Shown in pieces: positions 1 through 13,699 of a DNA stretch of 64,000 nucleotides (its first letter is position 1; every line of letters starts with the position of its first letter). The position numbers were made by a program, and so were the translations under genes. The notes beneath the pieces are model-generated. The model saw nothing but the letters and a program-made list of their open reading frames with translations. It searched no databases and was not told the DNA's origin. The stretch spans positions 1,056,501-1,120,500 of the forward strand of contig WPIO01000124.1 of assembly GCA_009760855.2 (NCBI GenBank), in the 5' to 3' direction. Source of the DNA: Cristatella mucedo (taxonomy: Eukaryota > Bryozoa > Phylactolaemata > Cristatellidae).

Positions 1-329
1 AATCTGCTATTATTATTGGCCAAATAGCCTTTGAGAGATTAGCGTTTCATGAATTTCAACCTATAGCAATCCGAAATGATACGCAATGTCTGCTCGGTTG
101 TCCTCAGGTCTTCAAACTGTACTCGGAGTTTCAAAGTGAGTTATCCGTATGAAACGAAGAGGCTGGCGATACACCTGCAGCCCTCCGTGGCTGTTTAATC
201 TACTGTTCCACGCAAAGCTCGAGGACTTTTTTTTTTACCAGCAAGACATGGGCACTAGGTGTTACTTCCGTGCGTCTGCTGCCGTCGGCATACCGGCAGT
301 GTTTGTCGACGAAGCATCTTTAACTCACT

Positions 330-1000
330 TGCTATGTGTCGAGCTTTAGAGCTAAAGGCACGGTCGCCAAAGGATTTGAGGCTACTAATGGGCACAACTA
401 AATTACTTGAATCGGAAAAGTGCATTGAATGATTCGAAAACCGCACTAGGGAGTATTTCACCAACGCAGGCCGAATTGGTAAGCACAAGCAAAGCAAAGC
501 ACGCCATTCCACATGGACTCCATGCAGTGGCTCCAGGAGGTAGGCTGACCGAGCCCATTTTGAGGGTTAGGCCATTCCAATTTCTGGATGCCGCTTTGTT
601 TACCCATACATATTTAGTTGGTTTCGTTGTATTCAATTTGAGTAAGTTTTCTTCCATCCAAGTGCAAATGTTCTGCACACAAGCTGCAATCCAGTTTGAG
701 AGAGTTCGAGGTGCTGTGGAAGACAGGGGTTGATCAAAAGCACAAATACGGCTGTGTTATGTCATCTACGTTAAATGAAAGGCTAAATTAAGCTACACGA
801 TTACATTGGCAAGATGGGGAGCCTAAACAGTGATGAAAACTGAACCTTTGACAGATCAGTGGAGTCAAAACACTTTAGAGGCTCAGTGGACAGCTGGTGG
901 CCATTAGCATCCACACTCTGAAATCCCCCCCCCCACTGAGTTAGGACCTTAACCGTTGTAATGCAGTGCCATTGATGCCCAGTCAAAGCGATTGGCACTC
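330..1000 (-). pseudogene. LINE-A fragment, degenerate reverse transcriptase
   Basis: Minus-strand frames read in order: a QWHCIT..FQSVDANG segment (matching the QWFKSY..LQSIDVNG stretch of better copies), ICTWMEENLLKLN, LTLKMGSVSLPP, and finally SLKSFGDRAFSS. These are successive landmarks of the LINE-A protein. Large parts, including the catalytic ADD box, are missing. An old, internally deleted copy. Confidence 0.6.
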
Positions 1001-1860
1001 GAGAAGGATATTGTGATGACTTCTATCAACAGCTGGTGAGAGATCCATAAGAATTAGTGCAGATAATTGAACAAAGTCATTATTCCTTTGAACGTCCATA
1101 TACTGTAACTGAACACTCGCAAGGATTGGTTATTTGGAGTCGTTTACTTTAAGATCTTGGTGAAAACTGCAAGGTATCATGTTTTGATAGAGGAGTTAAA
1201 CTGATCTACTACTACTCACTGCTAATTTCGGCTAGATTAAGCACTATTGCGATCCGGGGTCTTTTCACCACTAGTATTTTCAACTGACCTGTGGCACATA
1301 CGTGTGTGCATGAAATACAGCTAGTCTAGCCAAGTCGAACCATGTACCTTCAGCTTATTACCCCGGCCGTGACATATCGGCTAGGGTTCCCGTCCAGCTT
1401 GCGAGGGTATACGAGGTCCTGCTGTCTTGCATTGCCTTGGGCCAGCAGCCCACCTGGCCGGGGTCATATGTGCCTGCCGGCCGAGGGACTCGCTCTGCAC
1501 CGCTTTTCTCACGTACTTATATCTAGCATCACACATTCTCTAGCATCGGCCAGATTAAGAAAATCCCAGAGATTATTAGTGGATCCTGAATAGCGACCCG
1601 TAGGAGCAGGACGTGTCGCATAATACAATATAATAGGGAGTTATGTCTTGGGCTTCGAGTCCTTTTGTAGTGCCCACCACTCTGTGCTTCGATCACATAG
1701 CTGTACTCGATGGCTGGCACTCTTTGCGGTTCTCCGAGGCTCCGGAATGGATCGACATTGTTATATTTGTTATATTGTTATATTTGCTACGGGTGCTGTG
1801 GTTCTGCTCTTTATTGCTGCTGTGCTCAGCTAGGGTAGCGTAGGGGCCGAGTATAGCAGT
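1001..1860. other. Unassigned sequence
   Basis: No gene or repeat recognised. Two overlapping short plus-strand frames at 1643-1843 are chance frames ahead of the CAG array. Confidence 0.4.
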
Positions 1861-3409
<1,549 letters not shown>

Positions 3410-3590
3410 AGTGATGGCTCACTGGGTAAGGTGGTTGCTTTTCGCGACTTCGGCTCCGAGGTCGTGGGTTCGAATCATTTGGTAGGCGATCCTCTATCGC
3501 TGCTGCAAGCCGTGGTGATGGCCGTAAAGGCTTTTCTGTCGCTATGCAAAAGAGGCTGTTGAATCAGCTAGTATTTATTTATTTATGTAA
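3410..3590 (+). mobile_element. SINE1 copy (tRNA-derived)
   Basis: Full-length copy. A tRNA-like head has an A box (TGGCTCACTGGGTAAGG) and a B box (GGGTTCGAATC), an internal stem around CGAGGTCGTG, then a body ending AAAGAGGCTGTTGAATCAGC and an AT-rich TATTTATTTA tail. Nine related copies lie in the window. The head lacks a sensible mature tRNA fold, so this is a SINE and not a tRNA gene. Confidence 0.75.
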
Positions 3591-3831
3591 CGTTGGTACC
3601 TAGTGGTACCTAATGGTCATCGAGCTCTATACCTTGCTTACTGCAGGTCTTGCAAGGTGATTTACCCAATTCAACAGCAGTCTCGACCAGTAAAGTTGTA
3701 GGCAAGCAATTTGTGGCCGGGATAGCAAGAAGCAGACAAATCCAAGACCGTACTTTCAGTTTTTGCCGAGTGGGGTCTCAACGACGGCAGGAGCAGTGTC
3801 AGCAGATTATTTTATAATTAAATAATATACA

Positions 3832-3925
3832 ATAATTCATATGTATAGCACCTGAAGAGAACCCAATCTCTATTCAGGCGCTTCACATATGCCAAGGGGC
3901 TCGAGATCACGACCTCGGTTATCAA
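3832..3925 (-). mobile_element. SINE2 fragment
   Basis: Carries the SINE2 tail hairpin sequence (ATTCAGGCGCTTCACATATG in plus orientation, preceded by the AACC..ATCTCT arm) and the B-box region, but the tRNA A-box end is lost. It lies directly beside a SINE1 copy. Confidence 0.6.
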
Positions 3926-3959
3926 ATATATTCACTTGACCTCGATCGTTAAAAAAATA

Positions 3960-4140
3960 AAAAAATCTTAGCTTATTAAACAGCCTCTTTCGTACAGCGT
4001 CAGAAGAGCCTTTACGGCTATCGGTACAGCTTGCAGTAGCGATATAGGATCGCCCACCGCAGGAATCGATCCCACAACCTCAGGACTGAGGTCGTGAAAG
4101 CAACCGCCTTACCTAGTGGGCCATCGCGGCTCACCTAAAG
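3960..4140 (-). mobile_element. SINE1 copy
   Basis: Full-length minus copy: head near 4140 (GCCCACTAGGTAAGGCGG), B box GGGATCGATTC, body ending GAGGCTGTTTAATAAGC and a T/A-rich tail (TTTTTTTATTTTTTT on the minus strand). Confidence 0.75.
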
Positions 4141-4795
4141 GCGAGCACCTTAACCAGGTGTTTAGTCTCACTTTCTGAAAGTACATTCATTCTCAGGAGC
4201 CACTCCTTGCACGACGCTAATCAAGGCCAAGCGATGAATCTTTCTCCTGGGGTGGCTGAGTGTTAGAGTTTGGAGTCTAATCCATTCTGATGCTAGATTC
4301 GTATGATTGTGGTTGGTACTCAAGCTCTTGCTCTCACGCAACAAGGCATTTAAGGACATCTATGTGGATTTATTGCTAAAGTTGTGCCTCTGAACAGAAG
4401 TGCTAGGCTTCCATCAACCTAGCTAGCTCTCATCGGTGCATTTTCTTTTAGCTATCGTAGCCACTCGGCAGCAGCTGCACACAAGTTTGGCTATATGGGC
4501 TAAAAATAGAGGCACTAAATTAACACTAGGCATAACATAAACATCGCATTAGAAACAAGGACCGTAGTAAAGTATTTTGTTCTGTAACCCAAGTTCAGCA
4601 TGCCATGCTGTTGCTATGCCTTGTTGCTGCACAAGTGAATGACATTACTCCAATTAAAGCACTTATTATTACAGTTAGAGATTATTCTCTTATCGATGAA
4701 ATCAGACACAGCTGTGGGCTATCAAGACAAGAAAAAAAATTTTGCATACGTACCAGCAAGCTACACATGATTATGCAATTGATTTATTCTCCCCT
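4141..4795. other. Unassigned sequence
   Basis: No recognisable gene or repeat between the SINE pair and the TC array. Confidence 0.4.
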
Positions 4796-5374
<579 letters not shown>

Positions 5375-5604
5375 TCCAGTCAGTAAACATTTATTTTTAT
5401 TGTTCATACTCAGTATCGGCAGAATCAGCTATTGCTGTCCTGCTGAATTTAGCATATTACGATGGCAAAGTGTATTACTGAATTAATATATTATCGAATT
5501 TATTATATCACTTCGAGTACGATTTATGATTACGATTTACAAATCAATAATTTATGCTTTTGATCAAATGTCCCTGTGCTGCTTCTGAGAATGGCAGTGC
5601 TTGA

Positions 5605-5720
5605 AAGTACAGCAGGGATAAGGTACTCGATCGGCACGATTCTTGTCGTGGGTTTGAGTCCTACAGTAGACGACCCTTTTTGATCGCGGCAAGCGCGGTC
5701 ACAGCAATCATTCTCGGCTT
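5605..5720 (+). mobile_element. SINE1 fragment (diverged)
   Basis: Retains an A-box-like GGATAAGGTACTCGATC and a B-box GGGTTTGAGTCC with the conserved CTACAGTAGACGACCC region. The 3' body is lost. Confidence 0.5.
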
Positions 5721-7732
5721 CACTCTCAACAGCAGCAGCTGGCTGCATACTGGGCCTCCATCCAGTTAGCCCTGGACACTTGAACATACTACCAAGCCAA
5801 TGTTACCTTCAGCCACTAACAGCTCAAAAAAGTGAAAGTAATGTATAGCCTTTTGCAGCTATGCAACCACACGTATTCTTTGATCGTCTATGGCGTACGC
5901 TTTTATGAAGTGGAGCCAGCCTTCTAGTATTGCCTCACAGACTCTCGGCCATCAGATCTCCATTTGAAATCTTACTGACCGAAAATTCCTCGTGATGCCA
6001 AAATGGGGCAGCCTAGTGGTTTTTTATTTATTGAAGGTGGCTATTTATAGTGTGATCAAGCTGGCAATGCTCACCATCTGCTCATCTCGTCACGATTTCC
6101 ACAGAAGCATCTTTGCGGTGAGCATCTTTGCTGAGGTGCAGGTTCCAATTTTTACAAGTGTCGGGCAATTGGCAGCCTGCCCCTGCACCTCATCGAGTGG
6201 CTCTCTCTTAGTCGCCAAGCTGCTGTGCTTTTTGTAGTTGGAAGGCACGAGGTTCGCGGACAGAGTTGTCATTTTCACTACCAAACAGCGGCATCATAGT
6301 GAGTCACAATACCGGAAAATCTGCGCGAGGCCAGCTTTCGGCCCTCCATCCGAGATGTTGATAGTGCTTCCTCGACGACGAGCTGTGGTCAGAGCGAGCT
6401 GCGGCAGCAGCAGCTCTGACAGTGCGGTCAGCTGGTTCCTAGTTCCAGCTTCTGCCGACCTCTGATCACTGCCGTGCTGCCGTGCTTCTGTGCTGCCCAC
6501 TTAAATGTGTTGCCAATACCAATGCACGTGGGCAGGAATCACTGCCAGAAACATTTTTCAGCTGAGTCAGAGGAGGATGGCATGATAGGTAGGACACACT
6601 GCTATACATGCCCCCACCTCTTCGGGCTGCTTTGATCAGATGATTTCTTCATCTTCATTTCCTCTCTTAATGCTTCTTCCTTTCACCTGCTTGCTTTCTG
6701 CCGGCTTCATGGTACAGGGCTTTGCAATTTCCATCACTGCTGCTTCGGGCACCAGCTTGCTAATGCTAATGCAAGCTTGCCGGCAAAACACTGGCACAGC
6801 AACCAGCCGACCTGGACTGTTTACTTAACAGATTCCTCAATACCTTCGCCAGCCATTGGATTGCAGCATCTCCCGATGATACGTGAGTGGGTAGCCAGAA
6901 TCAGTGCCAAAAGTGCCAAATACAAAATTGAAGCAAATACCAAGTGGCTGATTGGATGCAGCCATTAGCCAGCACTTTACAAGGGACAAAGAGGTCATCG
7001 CAGCTATGAATGAAACAGCAAAAAGCACAGCCACATTCGTTAAAATGATAGACCATGAACCCATTGGTTTAAATAGCCGGACCGAGAAGCCAGGCCACAA
7101 AGTGATAGTAGCTCACCTTCGGTGGCCTGATAGCACAGATACATGTTCCAAAATGTTTTTTTCTTCGTCAATTATTACCAGAAATTTAAAAAAGGCTAGA
7201 AGTTAGAGGACTCTGTCCACGCAGCTGCTGGCATCACATGATCTATGCAATGGTCATCGTGCCTCCTGGCCCAGCAATCACCAGGTGCATTATGCTGCAC
7301 CCATACGCAGATCACCTCGATGGACAGACAGCAGCACACCGTTGGGTCCTGCTGAATGTGCTCAGTCATCGCAATAAGTCTTCAGTTCAGATGGCCATGA
7401 CAATCACTCTACCAAAAAATCGCAGTGCAGAGTACCAAGCAAGTCCGGATTCTTAAGCGAAAAGTGCACCAATCCCAGCCAGAGGCAACATGCTGTACGT
7501 TTCGCTTTGCAGCAGATATCGGCTTCCACCTCATGACATCCACAACTCTAGCCAGCTTCTTTGATGCAGCCACTGTGAATGCAGTGTTCAGCAGAGACCG
7601 TTCAGGAAAGACCATCTGCTAGGAAGCATGACAGGATCTTGAGTGAGAAGCAAGAGCGAGAGTACACGGTGACCTGTGGCGGTGGCAGGCGCTGGGCTGC
7701 TCACTCAACGGCCGAGCCATTGCTGGTGAATT
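5721..7732. other. Unassigned sequence with short open frames
   Basis: Several 60-90 codon frames occur on both strands (for example plus 6952-7206 and 7425-7622). None shows a domain or splice structure I recognise. A decayed gene cannot be excluded. Confidence 0.35.
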
Positions 7733-7806
7733 TGAGAGAGAGAGAGAGAGAGAGAGAAGGAGAGAGAGAGAGAGAGAGAGAGAGAAGGAGAGAGAGAGAG
7801 AGAGGG
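7733..7806. repeat. (GA)n microsatellite
   Basis: Seventy bases of GA with two AAGG interruptions, directly beside the 5' end of a LINE-A copy. Confidence 0.9.
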
Positions 7807-8765
7807 AATGCAGACATAGGTAGAGTGTCTCTGGTTGTTTTGCTCGATCTTTCGGCAGGTTTTGGTACTATTGATTACCAAGATCTTCTAAAGTGCCTCT
7901 CATCTCGCCTGGGCATCACTGGCACTGCTCTGCAATGGTTCAAGTCCTATCACAACGGGAGACTCCAGAGTATTGAGGTGAATGGACAAAGATCATCTAA
8001 GGTACCTCTGAAATATGGGGTGCCTCAGGGCTCCCGTGCTAGGTTCTGTTCTTTTCACGGTTTATACTCTCCCTCTTGCCGATATGATTACCAAGCACAA
8101 TCTAGGCTTTCACTTCTATGCGGATGACACTCAGCTGTACCTTTGCTTTGATCCCTCCCAGCCTTCGAGCAACCCGAATTCTTTCAACTCACTTGCTGCA
8201 TGTATTGATCCATCCGCACATGGATGGCGGTAAATTTTCTTAAATTAAATGATGATAAAAACTAACTTACTAGTTATGGGCAAACCCAGTGTGATTCAAA
8301 AATTGGAAAGGCTGATGTTCAGAATCGGCTCTGCCAGCATATCTCCAGTTGAATCAGCTCGAAATCTAGGTGTTATGTTCCAAACTGACCTCTCGTTAGA
8401 CGACCATATCAGCTTCACAGTCAAGTCTGCCTACTTTCAGCTACCTAACATTGCCACAATTCGGGCTTGTTTAGATAAGGATACCACGTGTAAGTTGGCC
8501 CATCCATTTGTGACATCCGTCTTGACTTCTGTAACTCACTGCTTGCTGGCCTACCGGCATGTGCAATCAGGCGATTACAGCTGGGGCTAAACTCGGCGGC
8601 TAGGTTTGTCTGTCGTGAGCTTGTCGGTCGTGAGCGTCGTAGTTGCCACATCAACCACTTATTGCTAACCTGCTAACACTGGCTAAGAGTCAAGAAACGG
8701 ACCGACTTCAAGGTTTTGTCGCTCACTTTTATGTCCCTTCATTCTGTAGCGCCTTGCTGGCCACG
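7807..8765 (+). pseudogene. LINE-A reverse transcriptase copy, frameshifted and truncated
   Basis: Reads through RT motif A (LLDLSAGFGTIDYQ; the catalytic Asp of DLSA is present), QWFKSY, GVPQGS, then after a frameshift SVLFTVYTLPLADM, FHFYADDTQLYL (the YADD active site), a stop, KTNLLVMGKPSVIQKLE, SISPVESARNLGVMFQ, and the C-terminal region to the LHS..AP stretch. This is the order of CR1/L2-type RT. At least two frameshifts and stops; 5' truncated at the GA array; no hairpin 3' end of its own. Confidence 0.8.
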
Positions 8766-9129
8766 GCTTAATTTTAGTGCGAACAAGAGTTGTTCAGCGG
8801 CGGGCAAGAACTCCTTGGTCCTGGAGCAGTGAGCCGGAGAGCAGCGCCAGTGCGGTTAGAGAGCAAGAGCTTAAGAGCAAGCCAGGAAGCTCTGAGACCA
8901 GCGGTGACGATTCGATACCAGCTAGAGCGGCTGATTGATGTTGGCTGGCCTGTCAAATGCTGCCATCACTCTGTCCAAAAAGAATCGTCTACAATCCATT
9001 TGCCATTCAAGCTGGACAGAGGTGCCATTCCAGTGGCCTAGTGCCGGTATTAGTTCCTTACCGTAATGGGCCATGGTGTCGGCCCCAATACCACTAAGCT
9101 CTTGCCCCATTGTCTCAGCTAAGTATGTA
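8766..9129. other. Unassigned sequence
   Basis: An 83-codon plus frame (8790-9041) and an opposing minus frame occur; neither is recognised. Confidence 0.3.
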
Positions 9130-9418
9130 AGAGTCGAGCGACGCTCGCTCAGAGTCTTTTGATCGGCATCTCGCTTTGGCCTCGCTTCGACGCCGTCGGA
9201 CTCGCTTCTATGAATGCGAGGGAGGAGGGCGAGATGCTCTCCGGCGATTGACGGGACAGGACGAGACAGCGCTGGGAAGATTCGGTGGACTCCGCCGAAT
9301 ACGGTCGTATCGCGCCCGAGCTAGCATTTTGTGTTTCTTTCGTGGGTAGTGTGTGCGTGCTAGCACGTGGTCTCGGCATAAGGAGTTACCGGTGCGAGCT
9401 AGACGTGGTTCGTGTGCG

Positions 9419-9735
9419 TGGGGTATTCCTGCCGCAAGGTGGAAACCGAGTCCTAGTTCTCCGGTTAGGGTTTAGGCTCCGGTTCGGGCTCCGTCTATTT
9501 GGTCGTTCCCCATTATAGACGTAAGTAGCCTAAGTGTGGAGACGTGTTTCCTCCGCAAGAGTGCTTGAGTTGGCGTGTGTGGGATATTCCTGCCGCACTG
9601 GTGGAAGCGGAGTCCTAGTTCTCCCGTCAGGGTTTAGGCTCCGGTTCAGGCTCCATCTATTTGGGTTGTTCCCCACTATAGACGTAAGTAGCCTTAGTGT
9701 GGAGACGTATTCCCTCCGCAAGAGCGCTTGTGCTG
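9419..9735 (+). repeat. Tandem pair of about 162-bp units
   Basis: Landmarks recur once with a spacing of 161-163 bp: ATTCCTGCCGCA (9425, 9586), GGGTTTAGGCTCCGGTTC (near 9468, 9630), TATAGACGTAAGTAGCC (near 9514, 9679) and CCGCAAGAG.GCTTG (near 9553, 9716). The units are about 90 percent alike. The region from 9130 is CpG-rich. It is followed by a LINE-A 3' end, so it could be 5'-UTR-type monomers of an internally deleted element (inference). Confidence 0.75.
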
Positions 9736-9761
9736 TTGAAAGCGTGCGAGGAGTGTGGAGA

Positions 9762-9862
9762 TAAAAGCTGAGAGCCAGAAGCGCAGCGACTTTGAGCGAT
9801 TGAGTTCTCTGAGGGTGCTTTATCAAGTGCATTATTATTATTTTTATTATTATTATTATTAA
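9762..9862 (+). mobile_element. LINE-A-type 3' end with (ATT)n tail
   Basis: GATTGAGTTCTCTGAGGGTG, then CTTTATCAAGTGCATT and an ATT-rich run, the same end as other LINE-A copies. The 5' arm of the hairpin (AAGCGCC) is replaced by AGAAGCGCAGCG. Confidence 0.65.
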
Positions 9863-9970
9863 TATGCTACCACTAACCATTCGATCGTGCTTTCTTTGCA
9901 GCAAATGTAAATTACCTAGAAAGAGATCGAGTGCTCAGAGTGCGCTATATCAAATGCATTATCATTATTT
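9863..9970 (+). mobile_element. LINE-A 3' end, short truncated copy
   Basis: Starts in the LINE-A 3' UTR (CCACTAACCATTCGATCG), continues through GCAGCAAATGTAAA and CTAGAAAGAGATCGAG to ATCAAATGCATTATCATTATT. It sits directly after the ATT tail of the previous 3' end, in the same orientation. Confidence 0.7.
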
Positions 9971-9997
9971 TAAGCTCATGTACACACACTTGTGCAT

Positions 9998-10288
<291 letters not shown>

Positions 10289-10403
10289 CAGCTTGTTCTT
10301 AGCCGAGCGATTAGATGGTCTGCCTTCACTGCCTAGGTCGTGGGATTAGAGGGTACTTTATGCAGTCTGTTTTGCTTGCTACAAGAGAAGTAAACTCCAC
10401 AGA

Positions 10404-10405
10404 GT

Positions 10406-10438
<33 letters not shown>

Positions 10439-10498
10439 TTTCTCTCTCTCTATATATATATAGAGAGAGAAAGTGTATATATATATATATATATATAA
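10404..10498. repeat. Near-perfect AT/CT palindrome
   Basis: (TA)n, then CACTTTCTCTCTC(TC), a TATATATATATA centre, GAGAGAGAAAGTG, then (TA)n. The two arms are complementary apart from one extra CT on the left; the total inverted repeat is about 90 bp. Confidence 0.9.
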
Positions 10499-10637
10499 TT
10501 TATTTGCATAGCGCCATAGGAGAACTTAATCTCTATTTAGATGCTTCACATACGCCACGGGTCTCGAGCCCACGACCTCAGCCAGACCGTGGTCGGGGTG
10601 AGCACGTTAACCGCTCTACCAAACCAGCTCGGCATCT
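10499..10637 (-). mobile_element. SINE2 copy (tRNA head, LINE-A-like tail)
   Basis: On the minus strand: head GCCGAGCTGGTTTGGTAGAG, B box GTGGGCTCGAGACCC, then ATGTGAAGCATCTAAATAGA and GATTAAGTTCTCCTATGGCG, ending CTATGCAAATAAATT. The tail reproduces the LINE-A hairpin layout. It is inserted at the edge of the TA palindrome. Confidence 0.75.
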
Positions 10638-10715
10638 TACAGCCATCTTAGTGAGGGAGTTTAATCTGCTGTTCTGTGCTTTATGTTACGTGAATACTTT
10701 TATGCAGCATAGACT

Positions 10716-11321
10716 TCAATATAGGTAGGTATATACGCATGCATCAAGTACGGGTATAATGGCACAGCCAGCGTGGTGGGGAGGAGGCATTAACCTCCCC
10801 ACTCTTAGCAGTAAGCAGCCTAAGCAACTCCCTACTCCAAGATCCCCTGAACCGTGACCAACGAAGCAATTATGTCCCATTTCTACTCCATGAGCAATGG
10901 GGAGGGGTTCTTGTAGCATAAACATAATGATTGTGCATTCTAAGTTTTCCTTACTCGCGGGTCTTTCCCCATACATGAAAATCTTGCAAGTATTGCACAT
11001 AACACACAAATCTTGTGGGGTCTTTGCTCTCTGCATGGAAATACTGGCTTTGCCTCTGTACCGGTTCATGGGTTTTGGAATCACAGCCCAAAGGATCGCA
11101 TTTAGACTTTGAGAACTGGAGTCCTTGCTTCTCTTCTTGTTAAGGCGGTGGAGGGTTGAGCAGTGACAGATTTCTACCAGCGCGACGTTGGGAACTGCAT
11201 GCAATGGATGATACTCTTGTGGTGTATGACTAAGGCCAGCTTCAGGCGCATGTGTGTAATACATCCAAAAGAAAAAGATAAGATTAAGAGCAGCACCTGA
11301 ACCAAAAATCGCAGAAAGCAA
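10716..11321 (-). other. Open reading frame of 201 codons, unrecognised
   Basis: Uninterrupted minus-strand frame in non-repetitive sequence. It includes Cys/His-containing stretches (DLCVMCNTCKIF, EICHCSTLHRLNKKR) but no zinc-finger spacing I can name. There is no clear splice structure, and neighbouring frames on both strands are also partly open. It may be chance or a fragment of an unknown mobile-element gene. Confidence 0.2.
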
Positions 11322-12724
11322 TGAAGGCCACCTAGCAGTCGATGTCTACAATTGCATCTACAGTGGTGACGGTTCGGAGTTCAGACGCCTGTGAACTAAA
11401 GGCTAAGTCATCTGCAGTGTCAGGTTGGTGGGGACAGGTAGCTGACTGGAAGGGGCTGAGTGCTTCTCGGGCCGATCTCCAGAAAATAGCCAGGCCTAAT
11501 CGGCCCTTCACCTTGGTGCATTGCCTGGTACGACCAGCCTATGGGACTGCACGAGAGAACTGATAAAGAAGCTGCATATATAAGGATGGGGGTTAAATTT
11601 TCTATGGTTGGTTTGTGGGCGTTTTATAGCCAGCGGCTGCAAAACAGCTGCGCCTAGTGGTAAGACGTTGTCAGATTTCCCTAACAAGTCCGATCGGCAA
11701 AGAGTCGTTTGTTGGGAATTAGAATACCAAAGGTCGGCAATGATGTGTTGGTGAAGGCCACAAGTACAACGAAGAGCTGGTGGATGATGGGATGAGCCGA
11801 TCCACGATTGATTGCATGACTCACTAGATTGCTGGCTACTACCCAATCGTTTCCGGCAGCTTGAGCTGTGCTGTTTCTCGGCAGTTTGATGGCCGTGATG
11901 ATTACTTCGTGCGTTGTTGACCCCCCTTTAATAGAAACTCTACTTGCCGCATGCTCATGATTGTATTTTATAAGCTAACAGCCGAACGCTAATCATTAAC
12001 AAATCCAATACTTGTCCACGATTGGCATAAGGAAGTTATTGTATATTTGAATTTGCCATGCTGTGCAGGATTACGGCAAGCAAAGGCTTTTGTAATTTCA
12101 GAGGATGCTGCAATAAGCAAGTATTACTCATCGAGGTGAAAAATTCACCTCGATGGTGCATCCTCAGCTCGTCGTGAAACCCTGTTGGAGGGTGCTGGAG
12201 CTGCATGCCTCGAAGTAGACACACTTCGAGGCACTTCGACCCTTCTGAAAGACTCAGTGACATCCCGAGAGTCGGAGTCAAATTTGGTAGGTGTATTGTA
12301 ACTGTATACAGGACCTAGTGAGACATTGCAAAGGCTGCTGTGAAGGGACAGTGCATGCACGTGTGGGCTGAGGTGTAGCCACGGCAGTACATTAGCATTG
12401 AGGGTCTTCTAAACAGCCTTTCACTTTGGCACGAGTGTGCAATGCTGGGCATGTAAAAAATGCTAGCAGCCTGCGATTTCAATTAGAACTATATCTTAAT
12501 CGACAATAAAATTAACCTAATGCTTGCTTTAGCATCTATCTCAGAAAAGGTCGTCTTAAGTAGCAGCACATTGTCCGACCTCCGCACTGCCTGAGAATTA
12601 GGAGAATCATCCGTGGAATGTAGCAGCCCGCTTTAAATTGCAGTCGAGACATTACCGTTGAGCCGGTCCACATTGCAAGTATCCCTATCAGCAGCAGACT
12701 ATAGGCCCACGTGGCTGAAGCAGC
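11322..12724. other. Unassigned sequence
   Basis: A 112-codon minus frame (11508-11846) and shorter ones occur, without recognisable domains. An inverted pair (GAGGTGAAAAATTCACCTC) lies at about 12135-12153. Confidence 0.35.
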
Positions 12725-13645
12725 AGATGCACATGGATGGCCGCAAAATTTCTAAAATCGAATGACTACAAAACTAACTTACTAGTTCAGGGCACACCTA
12801 GTGTGTTTCAGAAATTGGAAAGCCTAACGCTCAAGATAGGCTCTGCCAGCATATCTTCTGTTGAATCTGCGCGAAATCTATGTGTCCTGTTCCAAAGTGA
12901 CCTTTCATTAGATGACCACATCAGCTCCACAGGCAAGTTTGCCTACTTTCAGCTACACAACGTTGCTAAAATTCGGGCTTGCTTGGACAGGATAATACAT
13001 CTAAATTTGTCCATGCATTTGTGACATCCCATCTCAACTTTTTTTTAACTCACTGCTTGCTGGTCTACCACCCTGTGCAATCAGGCACACAGCTGGTGCA
13101 ACATTCTGCAGCTAGGCTCATCTGTCGGGAGTGTCACAATTGCCACATCACACCACTTCTCGCCGACCTGCACTGGCTCCCAATCAAGAAGCGAGTCGAC
13201 TTCAAGGTTCTGTTACTTACTTTTAGGTCCCTCCATTCTCTGGCTCCAGCCAACCAATCGGATCTACTCCCCACCACGTGAAAAATCGTACAACCTGCTG
13301 TGTTGCCTCTGATCGTATAGCCAACCTCAAACCGTTGGAGACCGTGCTTTTAGTTCCTATGCTTCCAAAGCTTGGAACTCACTATCGACGCACATCCCAA
13401 CGTCCTCTGACATGACGGCATTTAAAAAAGCTTAAAACGCACATTTTTATTGCAGCATTTGGTTGGTCTTTATGATTCATCTTTTGTGAGCATGTGCCTG
13501 CTTACATTATGCCGGGTGCTTGCAGATGTTACCACCAATCATTTGGTAATGCGTTCTATACAGTATCTGCAAAGTTGCTAGAAAAAGATCCAGTTCTTTG
13601 AGGGTGCTATACAAATGCATTATTCTTATTATTACTATTATTATA
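12725..13645 (+). pseudogene. LINE-A C-terminal copy with 3' end
   Basis: Starts at the equivalent of WMAAKFLK, continues TNLLVQGTPSVFQKLE, GSASISSVESARNL, DLSLDDHISS, then after a frameshift HAFVTSHLNF..LTHCLL, ICRECHNCHITPLLADLHWL, then frameshifted remnants of SFGDRAFSSYASKAWNSL. It ends at the hairpin region (13575-13610) and an ATT-rich tail near 13640. The catalytic half is missing, as expected from 5' truncation. Confidence 0.8.
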
Positions 13646-13699
13646 TCTGTCTTGGGCTAGGTCAATGTCTGCTCTCACGTTGTCTTAATTCCAAGTCCA

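Noticed and set aside
3410-3500. tRNA gene at the head of SINE1
   Set aside because: A and B boxes are present but the acceptor stem and cloverleaf do not close, and the same head recurs with a fixed non-tRNA body: SINE.
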